A stretch of 64,000 bases of DNA from Pusillimonas sp044464525 (GTDB taxonomy: Bacteria > Pseudomonadota > Gammaproteobacteria > Burkholderiales > Burkholderiaceae_B). Both the position numbers and the translations under genes were made by a program. Where the stretch lies: the NCBI RefSeq assembly GCF_044464525.1, contig NZ_JBIQLE010000006.1:62001-126000 (forward strand), given 5' to 3'. Within the stretch, counting starts at the first letter, position 1. Each line of letters starts with the position of its first letter. Positions 50,547 to 60,061 of the stretch are shown here, piece by piece. Under the pieces are notes generated by a model, which ran no database searches, was not told where the DNA came from, and was given only the letters and a program-made list of their open reading frames with translations.

Positions 50547-52592
50547 TTACAAAATTTGCTCGACGGCTGCCGCGACGTGCTCAACAGTCAGGCCGAAATG
50601 TTTGAATAGGACGCCTGCGGGAGCAGACTCGCCATAAGTGTCAAGGCCCACGACCGCGCCGTCGAGGCCCACATATTTGTACCAGCCGGCGGTCACGCCC
50701 GCTTCGACCGCAACGCGCGGCAAGCCCTTGGGCAGCACGGCCTCGCGCCATTGCGCATCTTGCTCGTCGAAAAGCTGCGTGCAAGGCATGGACACCACGC
50801 GCACCGCGATGCCGCGCGCGGCGAGTTGTTCTTTCGCGCCAAGCGCCAGCGCAACTTCGGAGCCGGTAGCGATAATGACCGCCTTGGCATCGGCGGCATC
50901 GCTAAGCACGTAGCCGCCGCGGGCTATGGCCTCGATGGCGGCGGCATCGCGCTGCACAAACGGCAGATTCTGCCGCGACAGCAGCAAAGCGCTGGGGCCG
51001 CCCTGACGCACCGCCATGCCCAGGCTGGCCGGGCGCTGCAATGCCTGTTGCCAGGCGATGGCGGTTTCGGTCGTGTCGCACGGACGCCAGACATGCAGGT
51101 TGGGTATAAGGCGCAGGCTGGCGGCATGTTCCACAGATTGGTGGGTCGGCCCGTCTTCGCCCAAACCGATCGAATCGTGGGTAAAGATGTGCACCACGCG
51201 CTGCTTCATGAGCGCAGCCATGCGCACCGCGTTGCGGGAATAGTCAGAGAAGGTGAGGAAGGTGCCGCCAAACGGCAGGTAGCCCCCGTGCAGGGCGACG
51301 CCGTTCATGATGGCGGCCATGCCGAACTCGCGCACGCCGTAGTTGATGTGGCGACCGCGCTGCAAGCCGTCTGGCGTGGCGCGCACTGGGGCAACCCCCT
51401 TCCAATCGGTGAAGTTGGAGCCGGTAAGGTCGGCGGAGCCGCCCAGCATCTCGGGCAGCATGTCGGCAAATGCAGCGATGGCGAACTGCGACGCCTTGCG
51501 GCTTGCGACCGTTTCAGCTTTTTCGGCGGTGGCCTGCACAAAAGCGCGCGCCTTGTCGGCGAAATCGGCGGGAAGCTCGCCGGCCATGCGTCGTGATAAC
51601 TCGGCCGCCTCTTTCGGATAGGCCTTGCTGTAGGCGTCGAACGAGCTTTGCCATTCCTTTTGCCAGAGTTCGCCCTTGATACGGCCGTTCCAACGCTGAT
51701 AGACATGGTCGGGCACCACGAACGGCTCGTGGGGCCAGTTGAGCGCCTTGCGCGTGGCCACGATTTCATCCGCGCCCAGCGGCGCGCCGTGCACTTTTTC
51801 ACTGCCGGCCATCGAGGGCGAGCCCTTTCCGATGATAGTGCGGCAGCAGATTAACGTGGGACCCTTGCCCTTGGCGGCCCAAGCCTTGGCCTGCAGGATG
51901 GCTTGGTCGACGTCGGCGACGTTGTGGCCGTCGACGTTGCGTACGACGTTCCAGCCATAGCCCTCGAACCGCGCTGGCGTATCGTCGCCGAACCAGTGCT
52001 CGACCTTGCCGTCGATGGAGATACCGTTGTCGTCGTAAAAAACAATGAGTTTGGATAAACCCAGGGTGCCGGCCAGCGAGCAGGCCTCGTGCGAGATGCC
52101 CTCCATCAGGCAGCCGTCTCCGGCAAAGGCATAGGTAAAGTGATCGACCACCTTGTGATCGTCGCGGTTGAACTCTTGAGCCAGCAGCGCCTCGGCCAGG
52201 GCCATGCCCACAGCGTTCGCCAGGCCTTGGCCCAGCGGACCGGTGGTGGTCTCGACACCGGCGGTGATGCCGACCTCGGGGTGGCCGGGCGTGCGCGAAT
52301 GCAACTGGCGGAAATTCCTGAGTTCCTCGATGGGAAGATCGTAGCCGGTAAGATGGAGCAGCGAGTAGATCAGCATCGAGCCGTGCCCATTGGACAGCAC
52401 GAAGCGGTCGCGGTCGAACCAGGCCGGGTCGGCCGGATTGTGCCGCAGATGACGGGTCCAGAGAGCTTCGGCGATGTCGGCCATGCCCATAGGAGCGCCC
52501 GGATGACCGGAATTGGCTTGTTGGACGGCATCCATGGAAAGCGCACGGATGGCATTGGCCAAAGTGGAGTCTTGGGCGGCAGAAGGGCTCAT
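50547..52592 (-). CDS. tkt: Transketolase
   Basis: Tkt transfers two-carbon units between sugar phosphates using thiamine diphosphate. The 681-residue protein has the N-terminal PGHPEVGITAGVETTTGPLG region, the ThDP motif GDGCLMEGISHEACSLAGTL (GDG...N with the later YDDNGISIDG), and the GSADLTGSN segment. The phosphate-binding THDSIGLGEDGPTHQSVEHA holds the catalytic residues. It heads the tkt-gap-pgk-mogA run; the 261-base gap to rsmE holds its promoter. Confidence 0.97.
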   Translation of the reverse strand: MSPSAAQDSTLANAIRALSMDAVQQANSGHPGAPMGMADIAEALWTRHLRHNPADPAWFDRDRFVLSNGHGSMLIYSLLHLTGYDLPIEELRNFRQLHSRTPGHPEVGITAGVETTTGPLGQGLANAVGMALAEALLAQEFNRDDHKVVDHFTYAFAGDGCLMEGISHEACSLAGTLGLSKLIVFYDDNGISIDGKVEHWFGDDTPARFEGYGWNVVRNVDGHNVADVDQAILQAKAWAAKGKGPTLICCRTIIGKGSPSMAGSEKVHGAPLGADEIVATRKALNWPHEPFVVPDHVYQRWNGRIKGELWQKEWQSSFDAYSKAYPKEAAELSRRMAGELPADFADKARAFVQATAEKAETVASRKASQFAIAAFADMLPEMLGGSADLTGSNFTDWKGVAPVRATPDGLQRGRHINYGVREFGMAAIMNGVALHGGYLPFGGTFLTFSDYSRNAVRMAALMKQRVVHIFTHDSIGLGEDGPTHQSVEHAASLRLIPNLHVWRPCDTTETAIAWQQALQRPASLGMAVRQGGPSALLLSRQNLPFVQRDAAAIEAIARGGYVLSDAADAKAVIIATGSEVALALGAKEQLAARGIAVRVVSMPCTQLFDEQDAQWREAVLPKGLPRVAVEAGVTAGWYKYVGLDGAVVGLDTYGESAPAGVLFKHFGLTVEHVAAAVEQIL

Positions 52593-52853
52593 GTGGGGTA
52601 ATCTCGAAGAATTCTCTAGCAGGCCTGCAACCGAGCGCGGTCGCTTTCCGGCAAAGCATCACAAAGCCATCAATTTTACCACCCCGTGCAAACCCGGGTT
52701 TGCGGCGCATGCCGCCACCCTTTTTCAGTGCACACGACTGCCGAACATGGCGCCGCGCAGCAAAAGCCTTAAACTAACGGCACTTTTACAGCGTCTTGAC
52801 GCGCTCTGGCACAGGCGCCCCGGCCGCTTTTTCAGCTAATTTCCATCAAGCCC

Positions 52854-53582
52854 ATGGCCGCACCCCGATTCTTCTGCCCTGTTCAACTACACGCGCACCA
52901 GACCCTGACACTACCTCCCGACCTTGCCCATTACGCTTTGCGCGTGCTGCGCCTGAAGGATGGCGCCGAAATTATCTTGTTCGACGGGTCCGGAGGGCAA
53001 TTTGACGCTGTGATTCGGGTGTCCGGCAAGTCAGCCGAGGCCGATGTGGGCGCGCATCATGCCATCGATGCCGAACTGCCCGGCCGGATCACCTTGGTCC
53101 AGGGGCTGCCGTCCGGGGACAAAATGGATTGGATAGTGGAAAAGGCCGTTGAAATGGGGGCGTACCGCCTGGTTCCAATTACGGCCCAACGCAGCGTCGT
53201 GCAGTTGAATGCCGAGCGCCGCGCCAAGCGCATGAAGCATTGGCAGCGCGTCGCCCAATCGGCCAGCGAGCAATGCGGGCGCAACCGCATTATGCAAATA
53301 GCCGAGCCCGTTACGCTGGAAGCTTACCTGGAGGCCGACACCACGCCCGGCCCGACCCTGCTTTGCCATCCGGAGGCCGAACAAGGCCTGGCACAGGTGT
53401 TGGACAATAGGCCCGATCTGACTTTGCTGGTGGGCCCCGAGGGAGGCTGGTCGCCCGAAGAGCAACAAACAGCCGTGCGGCATGGGGCAAAGCCGCTGCG
53501 CTTCGGCACCCGTGTATTGCGTACCGAAACGGCGGGTATCGCCCTGATTGCCGCAATCAGCGCCCTGAACGGTTGGCTCTGA
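52854..53582 (+). CDS. rsmE: 16S rRNA (uracil-1498-N3)-methyltransferase
   Basis: RsmE methylates U1498 of 16S rRNA with SAM. The 242-residue SPOUT-fold protein shows an N-terminal PUA-like RFFCPVQLHAHQTLTLPPDL region and the C-terminal knot motifs LLVGPEGGWSPEEQQTAV and RFGTRVLRTETAGIALIAAI, which bind SAM. It is divergent from tkt and convergent with the barstar-like gene. Confidence 0.96.
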   Translation: MAAPRFFCPVQLHAHQTLTLPPDLAHYALRVLRLKDGAEIILFDGSGGQFDAVIRVSGKSAEADVGAHHAIDAELPGRITLVQGLPSGDKMDWIVEKAVEMGAYRLVPITAQRSVVQLNAERRAKRMKHWQRVAQSASEQCGRNRIMQIAEPVTLEAYLEADTTPGPTLLCHPEAEQGLAQVLDNRPDLTLLVGPEGGWSPEEQQTAVRHGAKPLRFGTRVLRTETAGIALIAAISALNGWL

Positions 53583-53633
53583 GCCTGCCGCCGTGTCGCC
53601 GGCGGAAACCGCCTCAGGCGCGGCCTGTCGAGC

Positions 53634-54101
53634 CTACTCGTCGCGCAAGCCTGAATAAGGCGTAGGCAATACACCCGGCTCGGGATCGGGATGCTTTCCC
53701 GAGTGCACGACCGCGTATGAAAAGGAACGGTCATTGTTCTTTGCGAACTCCACCGCGTCCTCGCACACTGCGAGTATGGCAGCGGCATCGTCCGCCAACG
53801 CCGGGTCGCCCGAGTGCAGCTTGTCGAACCAAAGGAACAGGCCCGACTTTTGATCAAGCACCGTGTCACAGAGACAGTCGTACAGGGCGTCGAGGTTGCC
53901 GCCGAAGAACTCGGGGAAATCGACCGCCTTGACGACCGCCCGCAACACGGCGGAGCGGCTGCGCGCCTTGTCGCAATCAACCACATAGGCGCCCAGACCC
54001 GCAGCTTGGGCCCGTTCGACGGCTTCGTCTCGTGAGATGGCGCTGGAATCAATCAGGCCGCCCTTCTGAAGCTTTTTATGCCATGCCTGCACTTGGGTCA
54101 T
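53634..54101 (-). CDS. Barstar-family protein
   Basis: This 155-residue protein contains a barstar-like fold. The diagnostic segment is DFPEFFGGNLDALYDCLCD near residues 60-80, which matches the ribonuclease-binding helix of barstar inhibitors. An N-terminal extension of about 35 residues and a Pro-rich tail are present. No barnase-like ribonuclease gene is adjacent, so it may act on a chromosomal RNase elsewhere or have another function. Its ATG overlaps the stop of the patatin gene by ATGA, so the two are translated together. Confidence 0.85.
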   Translation of the reverse strand: MTQVQAWHKKLQKGGLIDSSAISRDEAVERAQAAGLGAYVVDCDKARSRSAVLRAVVKAVDFPEFFGGNLDALYDCLCDTVLDQKSGLFLWFDKLHSGDPALADDAAAILAVCEDAVEFAKNNDRSFSYAVVHSGKHPDPEPGVLPTPYSGLRDE

Positions 54102-55300
54102 AGTGGCGACTCCTTGAAAAACGCTTTGACTTCTTCAACACGATCCATGCTGTCGGCTCGTCCGAGGCGAATGAGTTCGCATATATACCCGGGTTCGAAC
54201 AGCAAATAGGATACCAATGCGCCACCTGTTGTGGCCCCGGACCCCGACGATACACCGAGTACCCGAAAAAGTGTACGAACAGAGCGAGGCATTTGATGCA
54301 AAGACTCCATGGCAATTTTGTCCAGCGGTTTGCTGGGCGTGATAGTTAGTGCACTGACCGTCTTGAGCGGCTGCGCTTGAGCCGCTTCTGAAGGCACCAA
54401 TGCCAGCAGTTCATTGATACGCTCCAGCCGCTCGACGTCCATGGAGAGCCCGTCGAGGAAAATGCTGGATAAAACATGGCCGCCCACCTGGGCCAGCGGC
54501 GGGTAATGGGAATCGACCCGGCGCTCTTCGGCGTGCGTGTCGTCGCGATGGCCCGTGCCCACGACCAGCACACGTTTGGCCCCCAGATGAATCGCCGGGC
54601 TCAAGGGAGCCAGTTGGCGCATAGACCCATCACCGCACCATTCGGTCTTGCCGTTGACCAGAATGGCCTGGGCGGGGAATATGAAGGGAATGGCGCTGGA
54701 GGCCATCAGATGCTCGACTCCCAGCGCTCCTGGCACGGCGCGCCTGAGGCTGCGGGTCCAGGGCTCGATGACATGCCGCGCATTGTAGAAGGTAAGATGC
54801 TCGCCGCTGACGAAGGCCGTGGCCGTAATGGCGGCCGCAAGCAAATGACCCTGATCAAGGTTGTCGTTCAAGCGATCGAAATCCAGCGTGGCCGTCAGAA
54901 GCTCGGCCAGGGGGCTGTTGTCCAGCAGCGAGCTGGGACGCCTGCCGCGCAAGTCGGGCCAAAGCCAGCCCAGGGCAAGCATGCTCAGCCATCGCCAGCC
55001 GGTGCTGAGCAACGACAGCGCATCGCTACGATAGATACTGTCGGTATGCAGCTCTTCCCAGAGCCTGACAAGGCGATCCACGGCCAAATGGCAGTTGTTC
55101 GCCCGGCAAGCCAGGGCCGCGGCATTGATCGCCCCGGCCGACGTACCACTGACAATGGGAAAGGGATTGCGAAAATCTGGTGAACGGTCGGGATCAAGTA
55201 TGTCGAGCACGCCAGACAGAACCCCGACCTGGTAGGCGGCGCGCGCGCCGCCGCCCATTAATACGAGGCCTACTGGAGAACTGCCAAAGCCTCTGCGCAT
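54098..55300 (-). CDS. Patatin-like phospholipase
   Basis: This 400-residue lipid acyl hydrolase uses a Ser/Asp dyad. The oxyanion loop is GLVLMGGGARAAYQVGVLSG near residues 11-30 and the nucleophile motif is SGTSAGAINAAAL with Ser54. The catalytic Asp is in the CGDGSMRQLAPLSPAIHLGA segment (DG/A motif). A GTG at 55303 could also start the gene; the ATG at 55300 is chosen. It lies just below maeB and is coupled to the barstar-like gene. No signal peptide is present, so it is probably cytoplasmic or membrane-associated. Confidence 0.9.
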   Translation of the reverse strand: MRRGFGSSPVGLVLMGGGARAAYQVGVLSGVLDILDPDRSPDFRNPFPIVSGTSAGAINAAALACRANNCHLAVDRLVRLWEELHTDSIYRSDALSLLSTGWRWLSMLALGWLWPDLRGRRPSSLLDNSPLAELLTATLDFDRLNDNLDQGHLLAAAITATAFVSGEHLTFYNARHVIEPWTRSLRRAVPGALGVEHLMASSAIPFIFPAQAILVNGKTEWCGDGSMRQLAPLSPAIHLGAKRVLVVGTGHRDDTHAEERRVDSHYPPLAQVGGHVLSSIFLDGLSMDVERLERINELLALVPSEAAQAQPLKTVSALTITPSKPLDKIAMESLHQMPRSVRTLFRVLGVSSGSGATTGGALVSYLLFEPGYICELIRLGRADSMDRVEEVKAFFKESPL

Positions 55301-55304
55301 CACA

Positions 55305-57599
55305 TCACGTCGAACGCGGCTTGTTGGCGTCCAGCACTGTCAGGGCAGCCATATTGACAATGCGTCTTACGGTCGAACTGGACGTCAGGATATGCACGGG
55401 CGCATTGGCGCCAAGCAAGAACGGCCCGACTGCGACGTTGCCGCCGGCAGCCGTCTTGAGCAGGTTATAGGCGATGTTGCCTGCATCAACGCTGGGGCAG
55501 ATGAGCAGGTTGGCGGCGCCTTTCAAGGTGCTCGACGGCAAAATGCGCAGACGCAATGCTTCGTCCAGAGCACAGTCTCCGTGCATTTCTCCGTCGATTT
55601 CGAGGGTAGGGTCCTGCTGTTGGATAATAGCCAGTGCGTCGCGCATCTTGGCGCCCGAGGCCGAGCTGCCTGTGCCGAAGTTGGAGCGCGACAGCAAGGC
55701 CGCCTTGGGCTCCATATTCAAGCGCCGCATTTCCGTCGCGGCCGCAAGCGTGATTTCGGCAATCTGCTCCGTGGTGGGGTCGTCGTTGACGTGGGTATCG
55801 GCCAGCGCAATCGTGCGTTCGGCAAGCAGCAAGATGTTCATCGCCGAATAAGTGTTGGCGCCGGGCGCCTTGCCGATCACCTCGTCAATGAAGCGCAAAT
55901 GGTCGGCATAGGCGCCGACGGTTCCGCACACCATGCCGTCGGCATCGCCTAGATGGATCATCATGGCGCCGATAAGCGTCAGGCGGCGGCGCATTTCGAC
56001 GCGCGCCATTTCTTTTGTGATGCCTCGGCGGCACCGCATCTCCCAGTAGGTGGTCCAGTACTTGTGGAAGCGCTCGTCATACTCGGGGTTGGTCACCTCG
56101 ACATCCTCACCCAGCCTCAGGCGCAGGCCGAATTTCTTGATGCGGGCCTCGAGCACTGCAGGGCGGCCAATCAGGATGGGCTTGGCCAGTTTCTCGTCGA
56201 CGACAATCTGCACCGCCCGCAACACGCGCTCTTCCTCGCCTTCGCTGAAGACAATGCGCGCCTTGCCGCCTTCGCGCACCATGCTCTTGGCAGTTGAGAA
56301 CAAGGGGCTCATGAAGGAGCCGGAGCGATACATGAACTGCTGCAGCTCATCGAAATAGCTGTCGAAATCGGTGATGGGCCGGGTGGCCACGCCGTCCTCC
56401 ATGGCCGCACGCGCCACGGCCGGGGCGATACGCGCAATAAGACGTGTATCGAACGGCTTGGGGATAAGGTAGTCGCGCCCGAACGAGACGTTATACGTGC
56501 CATAGGCGGCTGCCACGGCATCGTTCTGCTCTTCCTGGGCAAGTTGCGAGATGGCTTGGACCGCGGCCTTTTCCATGCCTCGCGTGATAGTTGTGGCGCC
56601 GACATCAAGCGCACCGCGAAAGATGTAGGGAAAGCACAGAACGTTATTGACCTGATTGGGATAGTCGGAACGGCCTGTAGCCATCACGACGTCATCGCGA
56701 ACAGCGTGTGCGTCTTCGGGAAGAATCTCGGGATTGGGGTTCGCCAGTGCCAGAATAATGGGCTTGGCGGCCATCTGAGCCACCATCTCTGGCTTGAGAA
56801 CGCCACCTGCGGACAGCCCCAGGAACACATCCGCCCCCGCGATGACGTCGCCCAGCGTGCGCGCGTCGGTATCCTGAGCGAAGCGTTCTTTAGCCTCGTC
56901 CATCAGCACAGTACGGCCTTTATAGACTACGCCCTCGATGTCGGACACCCAGATATGCTCCAAAGGCAGGCCCAGGTCAACCAGCAGGTCGAGGCAGGCC
57001 AAAGCGGCAGCCCCGGCGCCGGACACCACCAGCTTGATGTCCGAGATATCTTTTTCGACCACTTTAAGGGCGCTGGTGAAGGCCGCCGCCACGCAAATGG
57101 CCGTACCGTGCTGGTCGTCGTGAAAAACGGGGATCTTCATGCGCTCGCGCAGCTTGCGTTCGACTATGAAGCACTCGGGCGCCTTGATGTCTTCAAGGTT
57201 GATACCCCCGAAAGTGGGCTCGAGCCCCGCGATGATCTCAACCAGCTTGTCGGGATCGTTCTCGTTGATTTCTATATCGAACACATCGATGCCGGCGAAT
57301 TTCTGGAACAGGACCGCCTTGCCTTCCATCACCGGCTTCGAAGCCAGCGGGCCGATGTTGCCCAAGCCCAAGACCGCCGTGCCATTGGTAATGACGCCGA
57401 CAAGATTGCCGCGCGCCGTGTAACGAAAGGCGTTGCTGGGGTTGTCGACGATTTCTTCGCAAGCGGCGGCGACGCCAGGCGAATAGGCCAGCGCCAGATC
57501 GCGTTGGTTGGATAGCTGCTTGGTGGGCGAGACAGTGATTTTCCCCGGACGACCTTGCTCGTGGTATTCGAGGGCCGCTTTGCGAAAGTTTTCTTCCAT
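55305..57599 (-). CDS. maeB: NADP-dependent malic enzyme with phosphotransacetylase-like domain
   Basis: MaeB decarboxylates malate to pyruvate with NADP. The 764-residue protein is the usual long form. The N-terminal malic-enzyme domain (about residues 1-430) has DLALAYSPGVAAACEEI, the metal-binding FHDDQHGTAICVAAAF and NAD-binding VVSGAGAAALACLDLLVDLG. The C-terminal phosphotransacetylase-like domain (about 430-764) is a regulatory module binding acetyl-CoA or acetyl phosphate. It may be co-transcribed with the patatin and barstar-like genes; only 4 bases separate it from the patatin start. Confidence 0.97.
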   Translation of the reverse strand: MEENFRKAALEYHEQGRPGKITVSPTKQLSNQRDLALAYSPGVAAACEEIVDNPSNAFRYTARGNLVGVITNGTAVLGLGNIGPLASKPVMEGKAVLFQKFAGIDVFDIEINENDPDKLVEIIAGLEPTFGGINLEDIKAPECFIVERKLRERMKIPVFHDDQHGTAICVAAAFTSALKVVEKDISDIKLVVSGAGAAALACLDLLVDLGLPLEHIWVSDIEGVVYKGRTVLMDEAKERFAQDTDARTLGDVIAGADVFLGLSAGGVLKPEMVAQMAAKPIILALANPNPEILPEDAHAVRDDVVMATGRSDYPNQVNNVLCFPYIFRGALDVGATTITRGMEKAAVQAISQLAQEEQNDAVAAAYGTYNVSFGRDYLIPKPFDTRLIARIAPAVARAAMEDGVATRPITDFDSYFDELQQFMYRSGSFMSPLFSTAKSMVREGGKARIVFSEGEEERVLRAVQIVVDEKLAKPILIGRPAVLEARIKKFGLRLRLGEDVEVTNPEYDERFHKYWTTYWEMRCRRGITKEMARVEMRRRLTLIGAMMIHLGDADGMVCGTVGAYADHLRFIDEVIGKAPGANTYSAMNILLLAERTIALADTHVNDDPTTEQIAEITLAAATEMRRLNMEPKAALLSRSNFGTGSSASGAKMRDALAIIQQQDPTLEIDGEMHGDCALDEALRLRILPSSTLKGAANLLICPSVDAGNIAYNLLKTAAGGNVAVGPFLLGANAPVHILTSSSTVRRIVNMAALTVLDANKPRST

Positions 57600-57733
57600 G
57601 ATGATCGACTCAGACAGGACGCGATGAATTAGAGACGCCCATTCTATCCCTTAGTGCGGCCGTTTGGTCATGGAACCGCGCATGCCACGGTTGCGAAGGC
57701 CCTTTGCACCAAGGCTGCGACACGCAGAACGGC

Positions 57734-58702
57734 TTACAGATCTTGGCCTGGATCGGGGAAAACTCCCTTAGGATCGAATAAGCTCTTGACGCTTTGATCG
57801 AGCGCGCAAGCCTGTTGCCATCGCGCTACAGCCTCTGGTACGGAAGCAGTGGAAGCATTGGCTTCCGCCATGGCGAAACCCGGTGGCGGGCGGCTGGTGT
57901 ATGCGGTGGACCAATCGACGGAAGGCAGAGGCGGGCCGGCTTCGAAGACCATCCATTGAATCCAGCCCAGGTCACCGCCATGGCCCAACATCAGATGAGC
58001 CAGATTGACGTCGCGCCCCCGGCGCGGCGCCAGGGCATCAAGGCGATAGCGTGCGGGCCAGCGATCCAGATCGGTGAACCCGCCGGCCTGCTCGCTACCG
58101 GCCAATGCGAATAACCGCGGCACCAGCGTCTGCAGTGTCAGGGTACCAAGAGGCATTCGGTTGTTGGTACCGAAAGGGCCCAGCACGGCGGAGCTTCCAT
58201 CGGCAAACAGCACTGATGCATGCAGCAATCCAGAACAGTGCGACTCGCCGGGAGCCCATGCGCACAGGCTGCGGTCAGCCGCCCAGGCGGCAACTGTCAG
58301 ATAGCCCGGCTGATCAACGAACTGGGTAAGGCCCGCATCAACCAACTCGGAAAGCAGCGTGCCCGGCTGGACAAACCACTTGCCGGGGTCGTCGGGCATC
58401 GGCTGGCATCCCGCCAGGGACCCATCCAGCTCAATCCATAACACCGACTTCCCCATAAGACTGTCAGCCTGGCCCACGCCGCTCAGGGCCAGTATCACCC
58501 CGAATTCGCGACACAGCGCCAGGGCGAGGCGCACGTCGCCGCCGTTGCTTGGAGTGAGGCGGGCGCTGCCCTTGCCATCATAGAGGCCAAAATCAAGGAA
58601 ATCGCCCGCCACGCCCCTGCGCATGCGTGCGGAAAACTGCTCCCAGGGAGTTCTGGCCGCTCGGCGGCCGGTTAAAAAAGCCCGTCTGGATGTGGACTCC
58701 AT
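57734..58702 (-). CDS. FAD-binding oxidoreductase-like protein (GlcE/FAD_binding_4-like)
   Basis: This 322-residue protein resembles the FAD-binding domain of flavin oxidoreductases of the GlcD/GlcE type. The N-terminal half has RLTPSNGGDVRLALALCREF and an ILALSGVGQADS segment, like the PCMH fold. No substrate domain with a clear active site could be identified. The start reads STSRRAFLTGRRAA, a twin-arginine-like motif, but no hydrophobic core follows it, so Tat export is doubtful. It is divergent from the aminotransferase gene. The substrate is unknown. Confidence 0.65.
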   Translation of the reverse strand: MESTSRRAFLTGRRAARTPWEQFSARMRRGVAGDFLDFGLYDGKGSARLTPSNGGDVRLALALCREFGVILALSGVGQADSLMGKSVLWIELDGSLAGCQPMPDDPGKWFVQPGTLLSELVDAGLTQFVDQPGYLTVAAWAADRSLCAWAPGESHCSGLLHASVLFADGSSAVLGPFGTNNRMPLGTLTLQTLVPRLFALAGSEQAGGFTDLDRWPARYRLDALAPRRGRDVNLAHLMLGHGGDLGWIQWMVFEAGPPLPSVDWSTAYTSRPPPGFAMAEANASTASVPEAVARWQQACALDQSVKSLFDPKGVFPDPGQDL

Positions 58703-58843
58703 GGTGTTCCCGCTGCCTGCAAAATGAACAATTGGATTTGAAGAAAGTATACCGGGGGCGCGAGGCTTTTTTCACCCTTGGCTTCTTGAGCGCTGCAAAG
58801 GACGCGGCGGACTACAATCAGGATTTTCTCGTCGAGCCCAGCC

Positions 58844-60019
58844 ATGTCCCGCCTTGCCAAGCGCACCGATCAAGTGATGCCTTTTTACGCCGTTGAGATT
58901 TTCAAGCAGGCCAGTGTTCTGAATGCGCAAGGCCGGGACATCATCAGCCTCGGTATCGGCGAACCTGACTTCACCGCGCCGGCCCAGGTAGTCGAAACAC
59001 TGAACCGGGCCGCCTCGGCCGGCCTTAGCGGCTATACCTCGCCTGCCGGCCTGCCGGCTTTGCGCGAAGCGATCGCCCATTATTACGGCGATCAATTCGG
59101 CGCTTCGGTCGATCCGGCCCGGGTGGTCGTCACATCGGGCGCTTCCGGCGCCCTGCTGCTGGCCGCCATGGCGCTGATCAATCCCGGCGATGAAGTGCTG
59201 CTGGCCGACCCGGCGTATCCGGCCAACCAGAACTTCATCATGGGCGCCGGCGGCATCCCCAAGCTCATTCTCTCGACACCCGAGCAGCGCTTCCAGCTCT
59301 CGGCGCAAGACGTGCGCCGGCACTGGGGGCCCGCCACACGCGGCGTCGTCATAGCCTCGCCCAGCAATCCCACCGGCGCCTCCATCGAACGCGAAGCATT
59401 GCGTGAACTGATCGCCGAGGTTCGCGTGCGCAACGGCTTCATCATCATGGATGAAATCTACCTGGGCTTGTACTACGGTGATGCCCCGCGCAGCGCACTG
59501 ACCCTGGACGACGACATCGTCATCATCAACAGCTTCTCGAAATACTTCCACATGACCGGATGGCGTTTGGGCTGGATGATCACGCCGCCCGCCATGATCC
59601 CCGCCATCGAAAAACTCGCCGCCAGCCTCGCCATCTGCGCCCCCTCGCTGGCCCAGCATGCCGCCGTCACGTGCTTTGAGCCTGAGGTGATGCGAATCTA
59701 CGAGCAAAGGCGGCTGTCGTTCAAGCAACGACGCGACTATCTATTGCCCGAGCTCGAGCGTATCGGGCTGCACGTACCCGTCGTGCCCGACGGTGCATTC
59801 TATGTGTATGCGGACATCCGCCGCTACAGCAATGACAGCGACGAATTTGTGCACAGGCTTTTGCACGAAGCCGGCGTAGCAACCGTGCCCGGGCGCGATT
59901 TCGGGCCTGCTCACGCCGCCCATTCAGTGCGTCTTTCGTACGCCACCGGCCTTGACCGCCTTGGCGAGGCTATCCAGCGAATGGAAACGTTCCTGAACAC
60001 CCTGGGCGACCGCGCCTAG
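58844..60019 (+). CDS. PLP-dependent class I/II aminotransferase
   Basis: This 391-residue aminotransferase of the aspartate-aminotransferase fold has the PLP lysine in INSFSKYFHMTGWRLGWM near residue 232 and the PLP-binding GASGALLLAAMALINPGDE near 105. The SPSNPTGASIEREALREL segment and a C-terminal arginine in HSVRLSYATG complete the active site. Family assignment is secure, but the amino donor is not, since it is neither a clear AspC nor AlaA. It is divergent from the FAD-binding-like gene and converges with the lytic transglycosylase gene 42 bases away. Confidence 0.93.
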   Translation: MSRLAKRTDQVMPFYAVEIFKQASVLNAQGRDIISLGIGEPDFTAPAQVVETLNRAASAGLSGYTSPAGLPALREAIAHYYGDQFGASVDPARVVVTSGASGALLLAAMALINPGDEVLLADPAYPANQNFIMGAGGIPKLILSTPEQRFQLSAQDVRRHWGPATRGVVIASPSNPTGASIEREALRELIAEVRVRNGFIIMDEIYLGLYYGDAPRSALTLDDDIVIINSFSKYFHMTGWRLGWMITPPAMIPAIEKLAASLAICAPSLAQHAAVTCFEPEVMRIYEQRRLSFKQRRDYLLPELERIGLHVPVVPDGAFYVYADIRRYSNDSDEFVHRLLHEAGVATVPGRDFGPAHAAHSVRLSYATGLDRLGEAIQRMETFLNTLGDRA

Positions 60020-60061
60020 CCTTCGGGCCGGCCCCGACCTTTGGCGTGGGCCCGCTCTGTC

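Noticed and set aside
53634..54101. Barnase-barstar toxin-antitoxin pair
   Set aside because: No barnase-like ribonuclease gene is visible on either side. The coupled gene is a patatin-type hydrolase.
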